Position numbers and translations under genes: made by a program
Assembly (NCBI RefSeq): GCF_963576615.1
Contig: NC_088712.1
Coordinates: forward strand, 18,025,527-18,089,526
Direction of reading: 5' to 3'
Origin: Watersipora subatra
Taxonomy: Eukaryota; Bryozoa; Gymnolaemata; Cheilostomatida; Watersiporidae
Length of the DNA stretch: 64,000 bases
Shown here: piece by piece, positions 14,301 to 51,465 of the stretch
How positions within the stretch are numbered: position 1 is the first letter of the stretch
Layout of the letters: every line of letters begins with the position of its first letter
Notes under the pieces: model-generated
What the model was told of the DNA's origin: nothing
What the model saw: the letters and a program-made list of their open reading frames with translations, nothing else
Databases searched by the model: none

Positions 14301-14860
14301 TGCCTAAATACTTATAATAGTTGTTGAGATAGTTATTCGCTGTACTTTCGTGGTACACCTGACTATCTCTTTCAGGGCAATAGATAGCCAGGCTTTGGCT
14401 ACCAACACTTCAACACCTGAACTAATCATCTGCCTTCCAGGTTTCCAGAATAACTTTGCACATATTTATTATCTCTGTACACCTTATGCTCTCTTAGCCA
14501 GGGTACTTGTTCTTATTAATGTATCATTTATAAATATATTAACTGCAGTTGTTGTTCTAGCTTACTAGCGACATTTGTAAAAAACCTGGCTTGCTACACA
14601 CTAAATTATTAAATTCATCTGGGATCTATTTCAAAGCTATTTACTGCTATATGAAAACAATTTAAAATTTCTACGAGCTGTAGTTTGGAGACAGGCTGGG
14701 ATGTAACAGTTTCTGACATTTAGAGCTATCGACAGCCTCCTTTTGAGTTACACATAGACTACAAATAACTGGAAGTGCTGCAAGCTAAAAGGTATTGTTA
14801 CTCTATGACTGTTAGCATGCTTGCTGAACAAATAGCTATGCTGTCAAAGATTTGACAGTA
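11370..14860. other. Non-coding stretch with scattered tRNA-like pieces
   Basis: No exon with splice context was found on either strand. Apart from the tRNA-like islands near 12.9-13.2 kb and 14.2-14.4 kb, nothing is recognisable. Confidence 0.5.
13105..13190 (-). mobile_element. tRNA-like SINE head (antisense)
   Basis: On the minus strand GGTTGAGGTGGTAGAGTTTT (box A-like) precedes GAGAGTTCGAAACC (box B-like). No full cloverleaf is evident. It is probably a SINE head, not a tRNA gene. Similar islands occur near 34710-34770 (plus), 50390-50445 (plus), 54425-54475 (minus) and 33340-33385 (minus). Confidence 0.4.
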
Positions 14861-14861
14861 T

Positions 14862-15035
14862 AGCTATAGCTATATATATAACTATATTTAGCTATATATG
14901 TATACAGCTATTGCTATATATAATCACAATGGCATATAGCTATATATAGCTGTATATGGCAAATAGCTATATATAGCTATAGCTATATATAGCTATAGCT
15001 ATATATAGCTATAGCTATATTTAGCTATATTCGCT
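14862..15035. repeat. TATAGCTA simple repeat
   Basis: Alternating TATATAGC and TATAGCTA units. Confidence 0.8.
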
Positions 15036-15385
15036 ATGATCTAATTTATATATAGTTTTTATGATTATATAAATTTTGAGTATTTACATTTGTTGAAGTC
15101 TATAATTTTTCAAGTTTGTAATTTTTGACATTTGTTACTTTTAATGTTTATTATTTTGTATATACTCAATTAAATAATTATTCATCTTCAAGGGTGCAGA
15201 GATCCGTAAACATCTCTCGAATGGCTGAAGGGGTTATCCCTTTTATGAAAAGACAACTTCACTTACAATATTGCATTGCCATATTACAATTTTTCATGAT
15301 TAGATACACATGATCTAAAATATCCAAAAAGCTCTAAACTTTCTCAAGAAGAAGAAGAAGAAAAATCCATAAATGATTATAGCTT

Positions 15386-15391
15386 TTTATT
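15386..15391 (-). promoter_or_regulatory. Candidate poly(A) signal of gene A
   Basis: AATAAA on the minus strand, about 130 bp past the gene A stop codon. The spacing suits a short 3' UTR. In such AT-rich DNA the motif is common, so support is moderate. Confidence 0.45.
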
Positions 15392-15522
15392 TTTGTCGTA
15401 ATTTGATTTCAAATGGGTATAAGATTAATTTCTTCATTCCTGTCAGAGCAGCAAACATTCCAGACCTTACATAATTGCCAGAGACTATGAGCTGACAGCG
15501 AGTTCTTTTGGCAGCAGTTCTA

Positions 15523-42047
<26,525 letters not shown>

Positions 42048-42099
42048 CTTGATGGGAGTAGAGAGCAAAAGTGAGTTAGGGAAAGGTTGACCACAGAAT

Positions 42100-42250
42100 A
42101 GATAAGAAACTAGCTTCCCTTATCTCCACGCCTCTTCAGCAAGCAGATTTTCCTATCATATATTTTCTCATCATCAAGTCAGCGTTGTCATGGCTGTGTC
42201 ATTAAAAGCAAAGGAAGGATTAGGACGTAAATGGAGTCTTTTATCTTATC
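42100..42250. promoter_or_regulatory. Cluster of GATA-type motifs upstream of gene A
   Basis: Four GATA-type motifs lie within about 200 bp 5' of the gene A ATG: AGATAAG at 42100-42106, its reverse complement CTTATCT at 42119-42125, and two overlapping reverse motifs in TTATCTTATC at 42241-42250. This is a plausible proximal promoter. The transcription start is unknown and GATA motifs are frequent by chance. Confidence 0.3.
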
Positions 42251-42994
42251 GGAGAGCTTCAGCGTCGGCGGGAGGGTTGGCTAAGAACAAATACTTAAAG
42301 AACAGATAAATAAAGGTTGGCGTCATTTCTCTGATATTATTCTCCCAAATCTTCACTGTCATGCTTCCTTTTGTAAGTGAGGAAATGACATCATGTTGTA
42401 AATTTAAAAATTTTTAGTCTTAAATTCAGATGCAACAAAACTGTACTTTTTAAAAAAACCTAGTCATTTTTCTTTTGCTATATTTTATTTGTGTCATTTG
42501 TAAAAGTTACAAGAAAATGTGCTGAAAAACAATAAATGAAGCATTACAGTAAAACATGAAAAGTTGAGTTCTTTTCAGATTTAGTTGCAGGTTAAACATC
42601 ACATTTTAAAGCAACTATTACAAAAAGTGTACAAACCAATGTATTATATTTGTTTCCCACTATCAAAATTTTCCAAAACTCTTTGAAACTACATTATGCA
42701 ACATTATGTAAAGTAATAAACATTAATTAATATTATATTAAATAATGTTAATTAACTGTTATACAAACTCATGTAACAAAATAAATACACAAAACTTGAT
42801 GGTATGTAAAAAAACTAAAAAAGATTTTTGTGGTTTCTTCACTATTGAGATAGTTAAATAAAAATACAGACCAGGAATTGTGTAGGTACGCAGGTAAAGG
42901 TAGGGTAGAGATACACACTTGGCCTCATGTGAGTAGAGATGGTGAGAGAGACACACACTTGGCTTCATGTAGGTATGTACTTACCTATATGTAG

Positions 42995-43102
42995 GCATGT
43001 AGGTAGAGGTAGAAATACACACTCGACCTATATGTAATATATCTATATACAGATATGTTATATATAAGTCGAGTGTGTATCTCTACCTCTACCTACATGC
43101 TT
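42995..43102. repeat. Long hairpin (foldback)
   Basis: GCATGTAGGTAGAGGTAGA with ATACACACTCGACC is repeated in inverse at the right end, giving arms of about 40 bp. Confidence 0.75.
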
Positions 43103-43143
43103 ACATATAGGTAGGCACGTGGTAGAGTAATTGTATATATATA

Positions 43144-43896
43144 CAGTCACACACGTATAATTTTCCCACGGATAGCTGGAACACATGGTTAACTCGAACG
43201 GACTTGTTTGGTCCGTTCCCACGCAATGATAAATTGCTTTAGATATCTCGAACTTAGCATCTTTAACTCAAACAGTTTTTTTGCCCAACGGCTACAGAGA
43301 CTGTTGTTATCACTTTAGAATATCACTTTATTCCAAGCCATAGAGATAAACATCAACTTTTAGTAGTTCTTAAGCGCAATTATTACCACTGTTGGCAAAA
43401 TATTTTTGTTAACGACTTTTCTAAAGGTTTGCTAAAAGTCAAATTTTATCAGACATCCGCTTTGCGACGGCCTCTCGAAAGCAAGGAAAAGCCCGAACAC
43501 CTTTGGACAAACTTAAAGTAAAATAGGCAAAAGTGATCTTGGTTAAAACGCTCAAAAGAAAAAGATGTCTTTTTTCTGAGCATTTTAACCGCGATCAAGT
43601 TATGCCAATTTTAACCTGAGAACGTCCTGGCAGTCACATCACCTAAAACAAAAACAAAACCTCAAGTGATAGAAAAATACCTATACTTTCTAATAAAATT
43701 TTTTTAAACTTTACATGAGAGACCCTTTAACTTGCAACAAGCAGTCTATGCTTTTGATTTATATATAGTTTGTATATGTACATGTATCTACTAATAAATA
43801 CATGCACTTGTGACAGTGCTCTGATAACTTGAACGCTCTGATAACTCTAACACATTCGCTCGATCCTGTTAAGTTTGAGTTATCCATGCTTGGCTG
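43144..43896. mobile_element. Mariner/Tigger-type non-autonomous element with nested foldback
   Basis: It begins TA|CAGTCACACACG and ends CATGCTTGGCTG|TA. The subterminal blocks are inverted matches (GATAACTCAAAC near the right end versus GGTTAACTCGAAC near the left), with TA at both sides. A foldback repeat is inserted at about 43528-43712. No transposase seen. Confidence 0.55.
43528..43712. mobile_element. Foldback-family element, copy 4 (nested)
   Basis: A short inverted pair TTAAAACGCTCAAAAGAAAA / TTTTTCTGAGCATTTTAA is followed by the right arm (CAGTCACATCACCTAAAACA, TTTCTAATAAAATTT). It is inserted within the Tigger-type element at 43144-43896. Confidence 0.5.
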
Positions 43897-44109
43897 TATA
43901 TATAACGTTAAATTTAATATTTGATATCGTTTAATTTTATTCCTCAATAACAGAAGATCTACTTAGCAAAGCTTTAATGTTTGCATCTAAATACACAAAT
44001 ATGTCTGATTTAGCCAAATGAATAATACACTACTCAAAAAAATCTATACTCTACAGAAATAACAAAACATGTAGTAAGAGATCAGCTGCAAATTTGTACG
44101 ACATAACGA

Positions 44110-45086
44110 TGGACTCTTACAATGAAGCAGAGAGCTGCCAGTTTGTCGGAATTTTCATACTACACCTTATCACTGGAAAGCTTGGCAAAAACTTTGGTTA
44201 TATTGTGACGATGGCCTAGGACTACTAATAGATAGTGCACAAAGCATTGAGCGCACAAGGAAAGAACTATGTGAGATCTTCCGTAAACACATCTTACGTA
44301 TTACTATCGAAGCAAATAAGAAAGTAGTAAACTTCTTGGACGTAACTTTAGACCTTAACCACAACTTCAAACCCTACAGTAAACCCTGCAGCACAATCGC
44401 ATATGTACACAAATACTCAAATCATCCACCATCAATCATAAGAAACATACCTGAATCCAGGAAGAACTTCTCTCTATACTACGAGAGCAACAACTCCAAC
44501 AAAGAAATACAGAAATCAACACAGAAATAGAAAACGACAAAAAATACGGTAGAACCCCCATTCAACAAAGCTGTTACCACCAAGATCGGTAAAGAATTTT
44601 TTAAGATTCTGGAGAGTGAATTTCCACCAGAACACAAATTATGCAAAATCTTCAACAAAAACTTTGTAAAGTTAAGTTATAGCTGTACCTCAAACATCAA
44701 CATCATAATTAACTGGCACAATAAGCAAGTACTATCATAAACACGCAACATCGGCAGGAAACACAACTGCAAAAATTGTGAAAACTGCCCACTGAATGGG
44801 AAAATGCCTTACAGACTGCATGTTATATCAGGCAACTGTAGAGTCTGGAGAATGCAACATGCAAGAAACACAAACGTATGCAGGCCTCACTGAAACAACT
44901 TTTAAAACGAGATTGGCCAACCACAAAACACCTTTTAAATATCCTCCCAAACGACTACAAACAGAATTGAGTAAATATATATGGGACTTAGAAGACAAGA
45001 ACATTCACTACAATATAACCTGGAAGATCATCAAAAGAGCGGCATCATACAACACATCAACAAAATCTTGCCAGTTATGCCTATAG
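44110..45086 (+). pseudogene. Penelope-like retroelement relic (RT C-terminus plus GIY-YIG endonuclease)
   Basis: Broken frames on the plus strand retain in order: an RT segment (ESCQFVGIFILHLITGKLG), a reverse transcriptase catalytic box YCDDGL at about 44203 reached by one frameshift, NKKVVNFLDVTLDLN, SNHPPSIIRNIPES, an IGKEFFKIL segment, KLSYSCTSNI and a GIY-YIG-type endonuclease (ETQTYAGLTETTFKTRLANH, ELSKYIWDL, CQLCL) at 44796-45086. RT plus C-terminal GIY-YIG is the hallmark of Penelope-like elements. The 5' part is missing, and stops plus frameshifts make it inactive. Confidence 0.75.
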
Positions 45087-45400
45087 GAAAAGAACTTTAT
45101 CATATTTGAGTCAAAGTTACCCAGCCTAAACACTAGAAGTGAGTTAATATCCACATGCCGGCATGCTAGAAAACACCTAATTAGCTCAATAACATAATCT
45201 TTTCTGTACACATGTACTATCAGTATATCAGATAGCACTAAGCCACCAGCTTTGTAAAATAATTTTATAGCTTGTACATTATACATTATAGTCATTTTAC
45301 CTGAAAATTGCAATTCAATTGCATAAAACTATTAGTAGTAATGATTTTAACCTGTAGTTTTTAATAATCTTTATATGTATCTTATATATATATATATATC

Positions 45401-45756
45401 TCAAAGTCCGTCTGTTTTCCAACTATAGCTATTATTAGAACAGCTGAGCTGGAAAACAATGCAGACTCAAAGTCATGGCTTACCCTCATTGGAAGCCTAA
45501 CCTTATTAACTAGCTTGGTGGAATTTTCTATTGGCAATATGCCAGGCTACTAGCTTGAAAGGTACAGTTGTTTGACAAAGTTTTAAAACCTTCACAGTTG
45601 TTTTTATTTTTCTCTTAATTTATTTAAACTACACAAAACACTTCTCTCATGATATGTAGTTTAAAAGTTAGAATGATAAATGTTGTTATATGTTAAATAC
45701 AAATCAATTTTCTGCCCAAAGACTCTTTTATTACACACAATGGGTGACACAGCTAG
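45401..45756 (+). mobile_element. Helitron-like non-autonomous repeat
   Basis: Same family: TCAAAGTCCGTCTG start after (TA)n, and AATGGGTGACACAGCTAG|TATA end. The interior differs from the 25114 copy and shares the CTCATGATATGTAGTTT block with the copies at 5702 and 19195. Confidence 0.5.
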
Positions 45757-45768
45757 TATATGTATATA

Positions 45769-47186
45769 TCTCAAAGTGTGTTTTATGTACTTTTTATGTA
45801 TGTCATGTGTCTGCATCCTGACTATAGGTATGAAACCTTGGAATCAAGAATCCGTATCGAAGAAGATTTCATCTTGGACCCTACCGTATGCCAGTCTGGC
45901 ACCCTACCCAATAAGCCACAGAGAATGAATTGTTAGCACGCCGATATAAGTTGCTATATTGGAGCACATACCCAATAGCTTTGCATACTACCAGGGTGAT
46001 TGCGTAAGTAAGTGATTATCATTAGAGATGCCCCGATTCTAAATTCACCAGCCGATTCAGATACCGATCCGATATACCGATCCTAATTGAAAAATAATCC
46101 GATTCAGATACCGATTCAGATCTTTTGTGTTGCATAGATAGTAGCTCATTTTATTATGCAAATACAAACATAATGCAAAGAAAACATGAATACTATTGTA
46201 TTTATTTGTTTGCATTTATGGAAAAAAATATATACATATTCACATACTGACATACCGTGCATGTAGTAACAAAACAGTCCATGTTTCTTGTAATTTGTAA
46301 ATAAAGGTAATTACTGTTAGTGGTACAGTTCTATCTGTGATAACGAAGTCCCTCTTCTATTGTTAGATGAACTGCTGTGCCTGTACAAGTTTACAGCAAA
46401 TCAATGTTTCCTTTAAAAACCGTTAGTGATTCAATTATCTCAGTAAGACGTCTCTTTTCTTCCATCATTATCAATGTAGCCAAGCGTCCTGAAGGGGGAT
46501 TCCCTTGCAACAGATGTTGGAGGACAGGCTACATACCGATACGCCACTGGGGTTACCGTTTTTTGTACAATACAAACGATCCATTGTATCGTCAGGATCA
46601 AGAGAGTGATAGATAACTTTATGCGTCGACTGTTTAAATTACTTTCGTAATGCTAGTAAATAGAAATATTACACTGTGTTCTTGTTTCCCATTTTTGTTA
46701 TCTTGTTCGTGATTGCTTGCAATAAAACCTATCGCTGTAATTGGGAAATACCACACTTTTTGTTTACGTTCTGGCTAAAAAGTTTCCTTCGCTGTGTTGA
46801 TCAGGCTATAGACATGAAATAAATTGTGTGGCAGGCCTGAAATTCATTAAGTAAAAGTAAGAAGCTTACAGCTGATGAATTTTTATTAGTATAGCAGGTT
46901 AAAATACAGTTTTCTGCTAAATGGTTGATCTGTAAAAAGTATCGGCAGGTTCAGATTTTTTAAGAAAAGATCGGCCGATACCGATTCAGATACTTGACAC
47001 TCATATCGGCACCGATACCGATTCCGATACCAAAATCGGGGCAACTCTAATTATCATTAGTTAGCTTACTAAACTTTTCCATTGGCAATCTGCCAGGCAT
47101 ATAGCAAGTGGCAGGCAATTCTCATTACATCTCATTGTTTATAAGCTGATGTTTAATACTTGGGTAACACCGGATATCACAGCTAA
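45769..47186 (+). mobile_element. Helitron-like repeat split by the 1027-bp hAT element
   Basis: The left part (45769-46022) and right part (47050-47186) join into a copy of the 25114-25470 type: AAGAAGATTTCATCTTGGAC on the left, CAATCTGCCAGGCATATAGC on the right, ending CACAGCTAA|TATA. The hAT element sits between, so the Helitron-like insertion is older. Confidence 0.55.
46023..47049. mobile_element. hAT-type element, 1027 bp, perfect 8-bp target duplication
   Basis: Terminal inverted repeats TAGAG[A/T]TGCCCCGATT differ at one position. The direct repeat ATTATCAT flanks both sides (46015-46022 and 47050-47057), the 8-bp duplication typical of hAT. Subterminal copies of a GATACCGATTC motif recur at both ends. 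No transposase is recognised, so it is non-autonomous. It interrupts a Helitron-like repeat. Confidence 0.85.
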
Positions 47187-47247
47187 TATATATATAAATA
47201 TATATATATATATTAACTGTGCTTAATATATATATTAAGCACAGCCA

Positions 47248-47340
47248 ATCTAGACCCAAAAACCTAACGAGGCAACGCAACTGCGTCATGAGAACTGTGT
47301 TAGCCCCAAAACCCAGGCTAGCGCAATACTAACAGAGCTT
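47248..47340. repeat. Dispersed ~90-bp repeat, copy 1
   Basis: Contains CTAACGAGGCAACGCAACTG and TTAGCCCCAAAACCCAGGCT; the second copy is at 49545-49650 in the same orientation. Confidence 0.65.
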
Positions 47341-47564
47341 AATTAATATATACATGTATATATATATTAATATATATGCATATAATATATATATATTAAT
47401 ATATATATAATATACATATATAGATTGTATGGAAAGTCAATCTGCTGACACCAGAGTGCTCAAATCACAAATGTGAAGAGCTTCGCACTAAGACAAATAG
47501 TGTTGCGCTTCTGACAGCATTCTCAACCAAACCAAAGTAAGAGAGCAAATCTTCTGTATATAAA

Positions 47565-47936
47565 TCTCAAAGTTTGTGTGTACTTCAGTTTGTTCGGTTA
47601 TAACCATTAAAATGTTAGAATGAAGAATCAGTATTGCAGAAGATTTGATCTTGTAATCTCCCATCCACCAGGCAAATATCTTACCAATTAAGCTAAGCGA
47701 AATATATTGAATTCTGAGGGGATATGAGCCGTTATGAGTAACGTTACGCAATGTAATGTGGCTAAAGCTTGCTCTCACGGCTCATATTAGTAAGTTTAAC
47801 AATACAGATAGTAGTGTACTCAATGAGTCTTTGACAATGTGCCAAGCTAATGGCAAGTGGCAGGCAACTACATACATTACCTGTCACTGTTTATATGCTG
47901 CTTTTTAATACTCGTGCAGTGTTGAGCATTCCGCTA

Positions 47937-47937
<1 letters not shown>
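47565..47937 (+). mobile_element. Helitron-like non-autonomous repeat
   Basis: TCTCAAAGTTTGTGTG start, CCGCTAG|TACATATAT end followed directly by a long (TA)n tract. The middle carries the antisense tRNA-like stretch (ATCTTGTAATCTCCCATCC). Confidence 0.5.

Positions 47938-47938
<1 letters not shown>

Positions 47939-47974
<36 letters not shown>
47939..47974. repeat. (TA)n microsatellite
   Basis: TA run directly after the Helitron-like CTAGT end at 47937. Confidence 0.92.
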
Positions 47975-47978
<4 letters not shown>

Positions 47979-48537
47979 GAATGAATATATATATATATAT
48001 TGAATACATATATATATTCATTCAATGATAAGAAATAAAGTTATTGCTGTGCGAATCATGGCTCTGAAGTGGGTAGTAGTTAACTTCAAGTTTATTGGAC
48101 TAAATGAGTGCTTACTCCATTACACAACTGATATTGTGTTTAATATGTTGGCATGTGTACTCCTGTAGGGTAATGGGTGGGAAATCTGAGATTGCTCATA
48201 GAACTGAAGATAGTTGGCTGGAGATGATAAATGGGCAGCATCTTGATTTGCATTCTCAGATTGTTTTAATATTTATTTTATTCTACTATAACAAAAGATT
48301 ATTTTGGCAGACAGTAAGTTGGCGCACACTTTTCAAGATACTGTTTTGAAAATATGCTCAAAAATGCAATGCAAAAATTCTGCCAAATAGAATGTCCATG
48401 CAATAATGCTACTCAGAGTTATATGTACCTCCTATAGGATGACAGAAACAGTCGTCTCAGCCTCTTATCTGAAAAGGATTATAGGCAAACCAAATGCAAT
48501 GTCAATAAGTCACCATCGTTTGTGGACTGTACTCGTA

Positions 48538-48657
48538 TTAGCCCGAGCAGTTGAGATCTAATCTATGGTTTTCTAGGGCTAACTCGGCATTCCTTCTTTC
48601 GAGGATGGCAATCATATGTTGCATAGAGCCTGAGCTTGTCATGTCACCATTGAGCAC
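48538..48657 (-). CDS. Gene B terminal exon: leucine zipper, Cys and stop
   Basis: A phase-0 exon of 39 codons plus TAA. Met 12, Leu 19, Leu 26 and Leu 33 are seven apart. Ile 16, Asn 23 and Asn 30 sit at a positions and Cys 37 is four codons before the stop; all four match gene A exon 11. The acceptor GGTTAAG is pyrimidine-poor. AATAAA-like motifs occur on this strand about 260 bp further on (48272-48283). Confidence 0.76.
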   Translation of the reverse strand: MLNGDMTSSGSMQHMIAILERRNAELALENHRLDLNCSG

Positions 48658-51429
48658 CTTAACCGACAAAAGAACATGTTACTTTAATGAAAAAAGTCAA
48701 ACTGAAAATGAAAAATCAAAGCAAAACTGTATTGATGAGTGGAATATTGGATGTGCTGTTTTACAGAGCATGGGTAGTCTTTGTGTTAGTATCTGTCTCA
48801 TTATATAATAGGTGAAACACCTGTTGTAGAGAAACGCTATAGTGTAAGTGACCATGCGCAGCGTGATACCAATGATACAAACCCCCCACAGGATAGCGTT
48901 TAATGATCGGGCTCTGTTGGGATGAACCCAAACATAGCACCAGAACAATGAAATATGCTCAATAAAGTCACTTGTAAATTTACAAATATTATCAGCAATA
49001 ATGGTTATTTTACTGATCTGTTAGTTTTATTTTGTTGTCAAATAAGTATAGTTGCCCAACATTGTCACTGTTATGATTAGTCAGTTGCCATTCACAAGCA
49101 TTTGCGATATTAATAGTCACCATCGTGACATAGCCCAAATTCGGTTTTAGATTTGGATTTTGAGTATGAAAACTACACTACACAGCTTTGCCTGCTGTAC
49201 CATCTTATTGGCCAGGTCAAACAATGTGACAGCAATAAAAGACTTTGTCATTTTATATTAGGGGTGGCAAAATATTAATCAAAAACTAGGGAAAAAAGGA
49301 CGTTGTTCGGGTGATTTTGGGTAAATTATATTTAACTTTAAGCATATACTATGACATCTACCAATCTCAGAATTGGTAAAAATAGGTAATTTGAAATGTT
49401 TTATTTTCCATGGATCTTAGTATATTGCTAAAATTAAAGAGGGAAAGAGAGAATTACGTGTTTGCAGGTTACGGGTTTTGTTGTTTTTGTACTGCTAACC
49501 GGAAATCAGGTAATATCCGCGATCGACGCATATAGGTGATAAAAATCTAGACCTAACAAAAAACCTAACAAGGCAATGCAACCACCCCGCAAGTACTGAG
49601 TTAGCCCCAAAACCCAGGCTAGCACAATACAAACAGAGCTCGATCATTAAACCCGCTCATATGATAGCCGTCGCCTATCCTGTGGGGGGTTTATATCATT
49701 GGCGATACGCTATGGTGTGAGTGAGCTGGAAAATTGCCAGGGCCTGTCCTGCGTTGAATAAGCCGCTTATCGGTTGCGATTACACTGCAGCTTTCACGCT
49801 TTTATTTTTAGAAAAGGAAATATTCAGAAAGAATGATTACAAAAAATTATAACATCCCGAATTGTGGTTATTAATAAAATGGTTTTTGTGAGAAGCTAAT
49901 AGGTACGTTTTTTTCTTAATAATATTATATATTTCTTTGTTATAATTTAACTGCATGTACGTGCGCACAAAGCATATTGCAATTTAAAATCGCCGCAATT
50001 TGGATTATTTTTGTGGGGTTTATTTTTACATTTTTGAGTGTGTTTATTGTAGTTTTGACGGTTAGTTGGTTCATTGAGGAGTTAAACGTGTGAGTTATAA
50101 CGATTGAGCACAGTAAACCAGTTAAGGTTCACACTAACAAACTTCTGTTCACTACCGTTGTCTTAATGCCAATTTATTATGTATGATTACTACGTGAATG
50201 CTCTACATTGCATGGATAATAGAATGAATTTGAGTAATGTAAGCAAGTCTAAATCTTTGCTGTACTAAGAGCCAGGAAGCGAGCTTGACGATGCGAGTAA
50301 TGTCGTTATGCGTGATGTCAAGATTGCGACTTGTATTTTCACAAGGACTGCACAATTGTTCTATAGTACAGCAAGGACAATGTAGCGTTATGGATCAGCA
50401 CACCTGCCTGCAGGCCTGGAGGTTCTGAGTTCAAATCCAGTAGGAATTGGTTTTTCTGTTCCTAGATTTGAGTCACTATATCTGGACACACAAACGACAG
50501 AAAACACTGAGATACATATCTAAATGTAGGAGGGGAACTTCTAGCTTGTAATATATATTCAGTCTTTGTTATATAATTCACTTTTGGAGTCGTTGTACCT
50601 ACATAGTATAAATTAGTGGTCATACTCTGTGCTTTATCAGTACAATTGATGATTTCTCACATCACACTAGACTGACAGAAAACTAGCTATAATAATATAG
50701 GCATAGTGTCTGACGCTAAACCTAAGCACTGCTGCATTGTGGGATAGACACTATTTATATCATTGTATAGCTGAGTCTAATTAGCTCACTAGAGAGCAAG
50801 GTACCCATTAGATCTCAATACAATTAATCTGCAAGAAAACTTCTACAGAAATCTATTAATTTTTAGGAAAAAATACCCTTTCTAGTAGCTTATAACAAAT
50901 GTATAAAGTTAGCATCTCATTCATTGAGACAATTATTAAAAACACTCAATTACGATAAAAAAGCTCAATATTAAAAAATGAATAATTATTAATAACACTT
51001 CTACATGTTGAAATATTTATTTTAAAACCGATTTATTTTTTGTACCATATAAATCAAAATTTGTATCAAAATTTGTACCAAAATTTATAAAAGTCTTTGT
51101 ACGAAATAAATAAAAATTTAATAATAATTAATTATCGAAACTAAATCGCCATTAATAATAAATCTACATATTAAAATATTCATTTTAAAACTTATTTGTT
51201 GTAACACATAAATGAAAATAATTCATTATTAAAACTAAATCATTATTAATAATAGTTTTACATATTGAAATCTTTATTTAAAACCAATTTGTTGTACCAC
51301 ACAAATAAAAATAATTAACTATGCAACTAAGCCATTAATAACAATCTATATACATGTATATATGTATATATATACATATATATACATATATATATGTATA
51401 TATTTATATATATATATGTATATATATAC

Positions 51430-51465
<36 letters not shown>

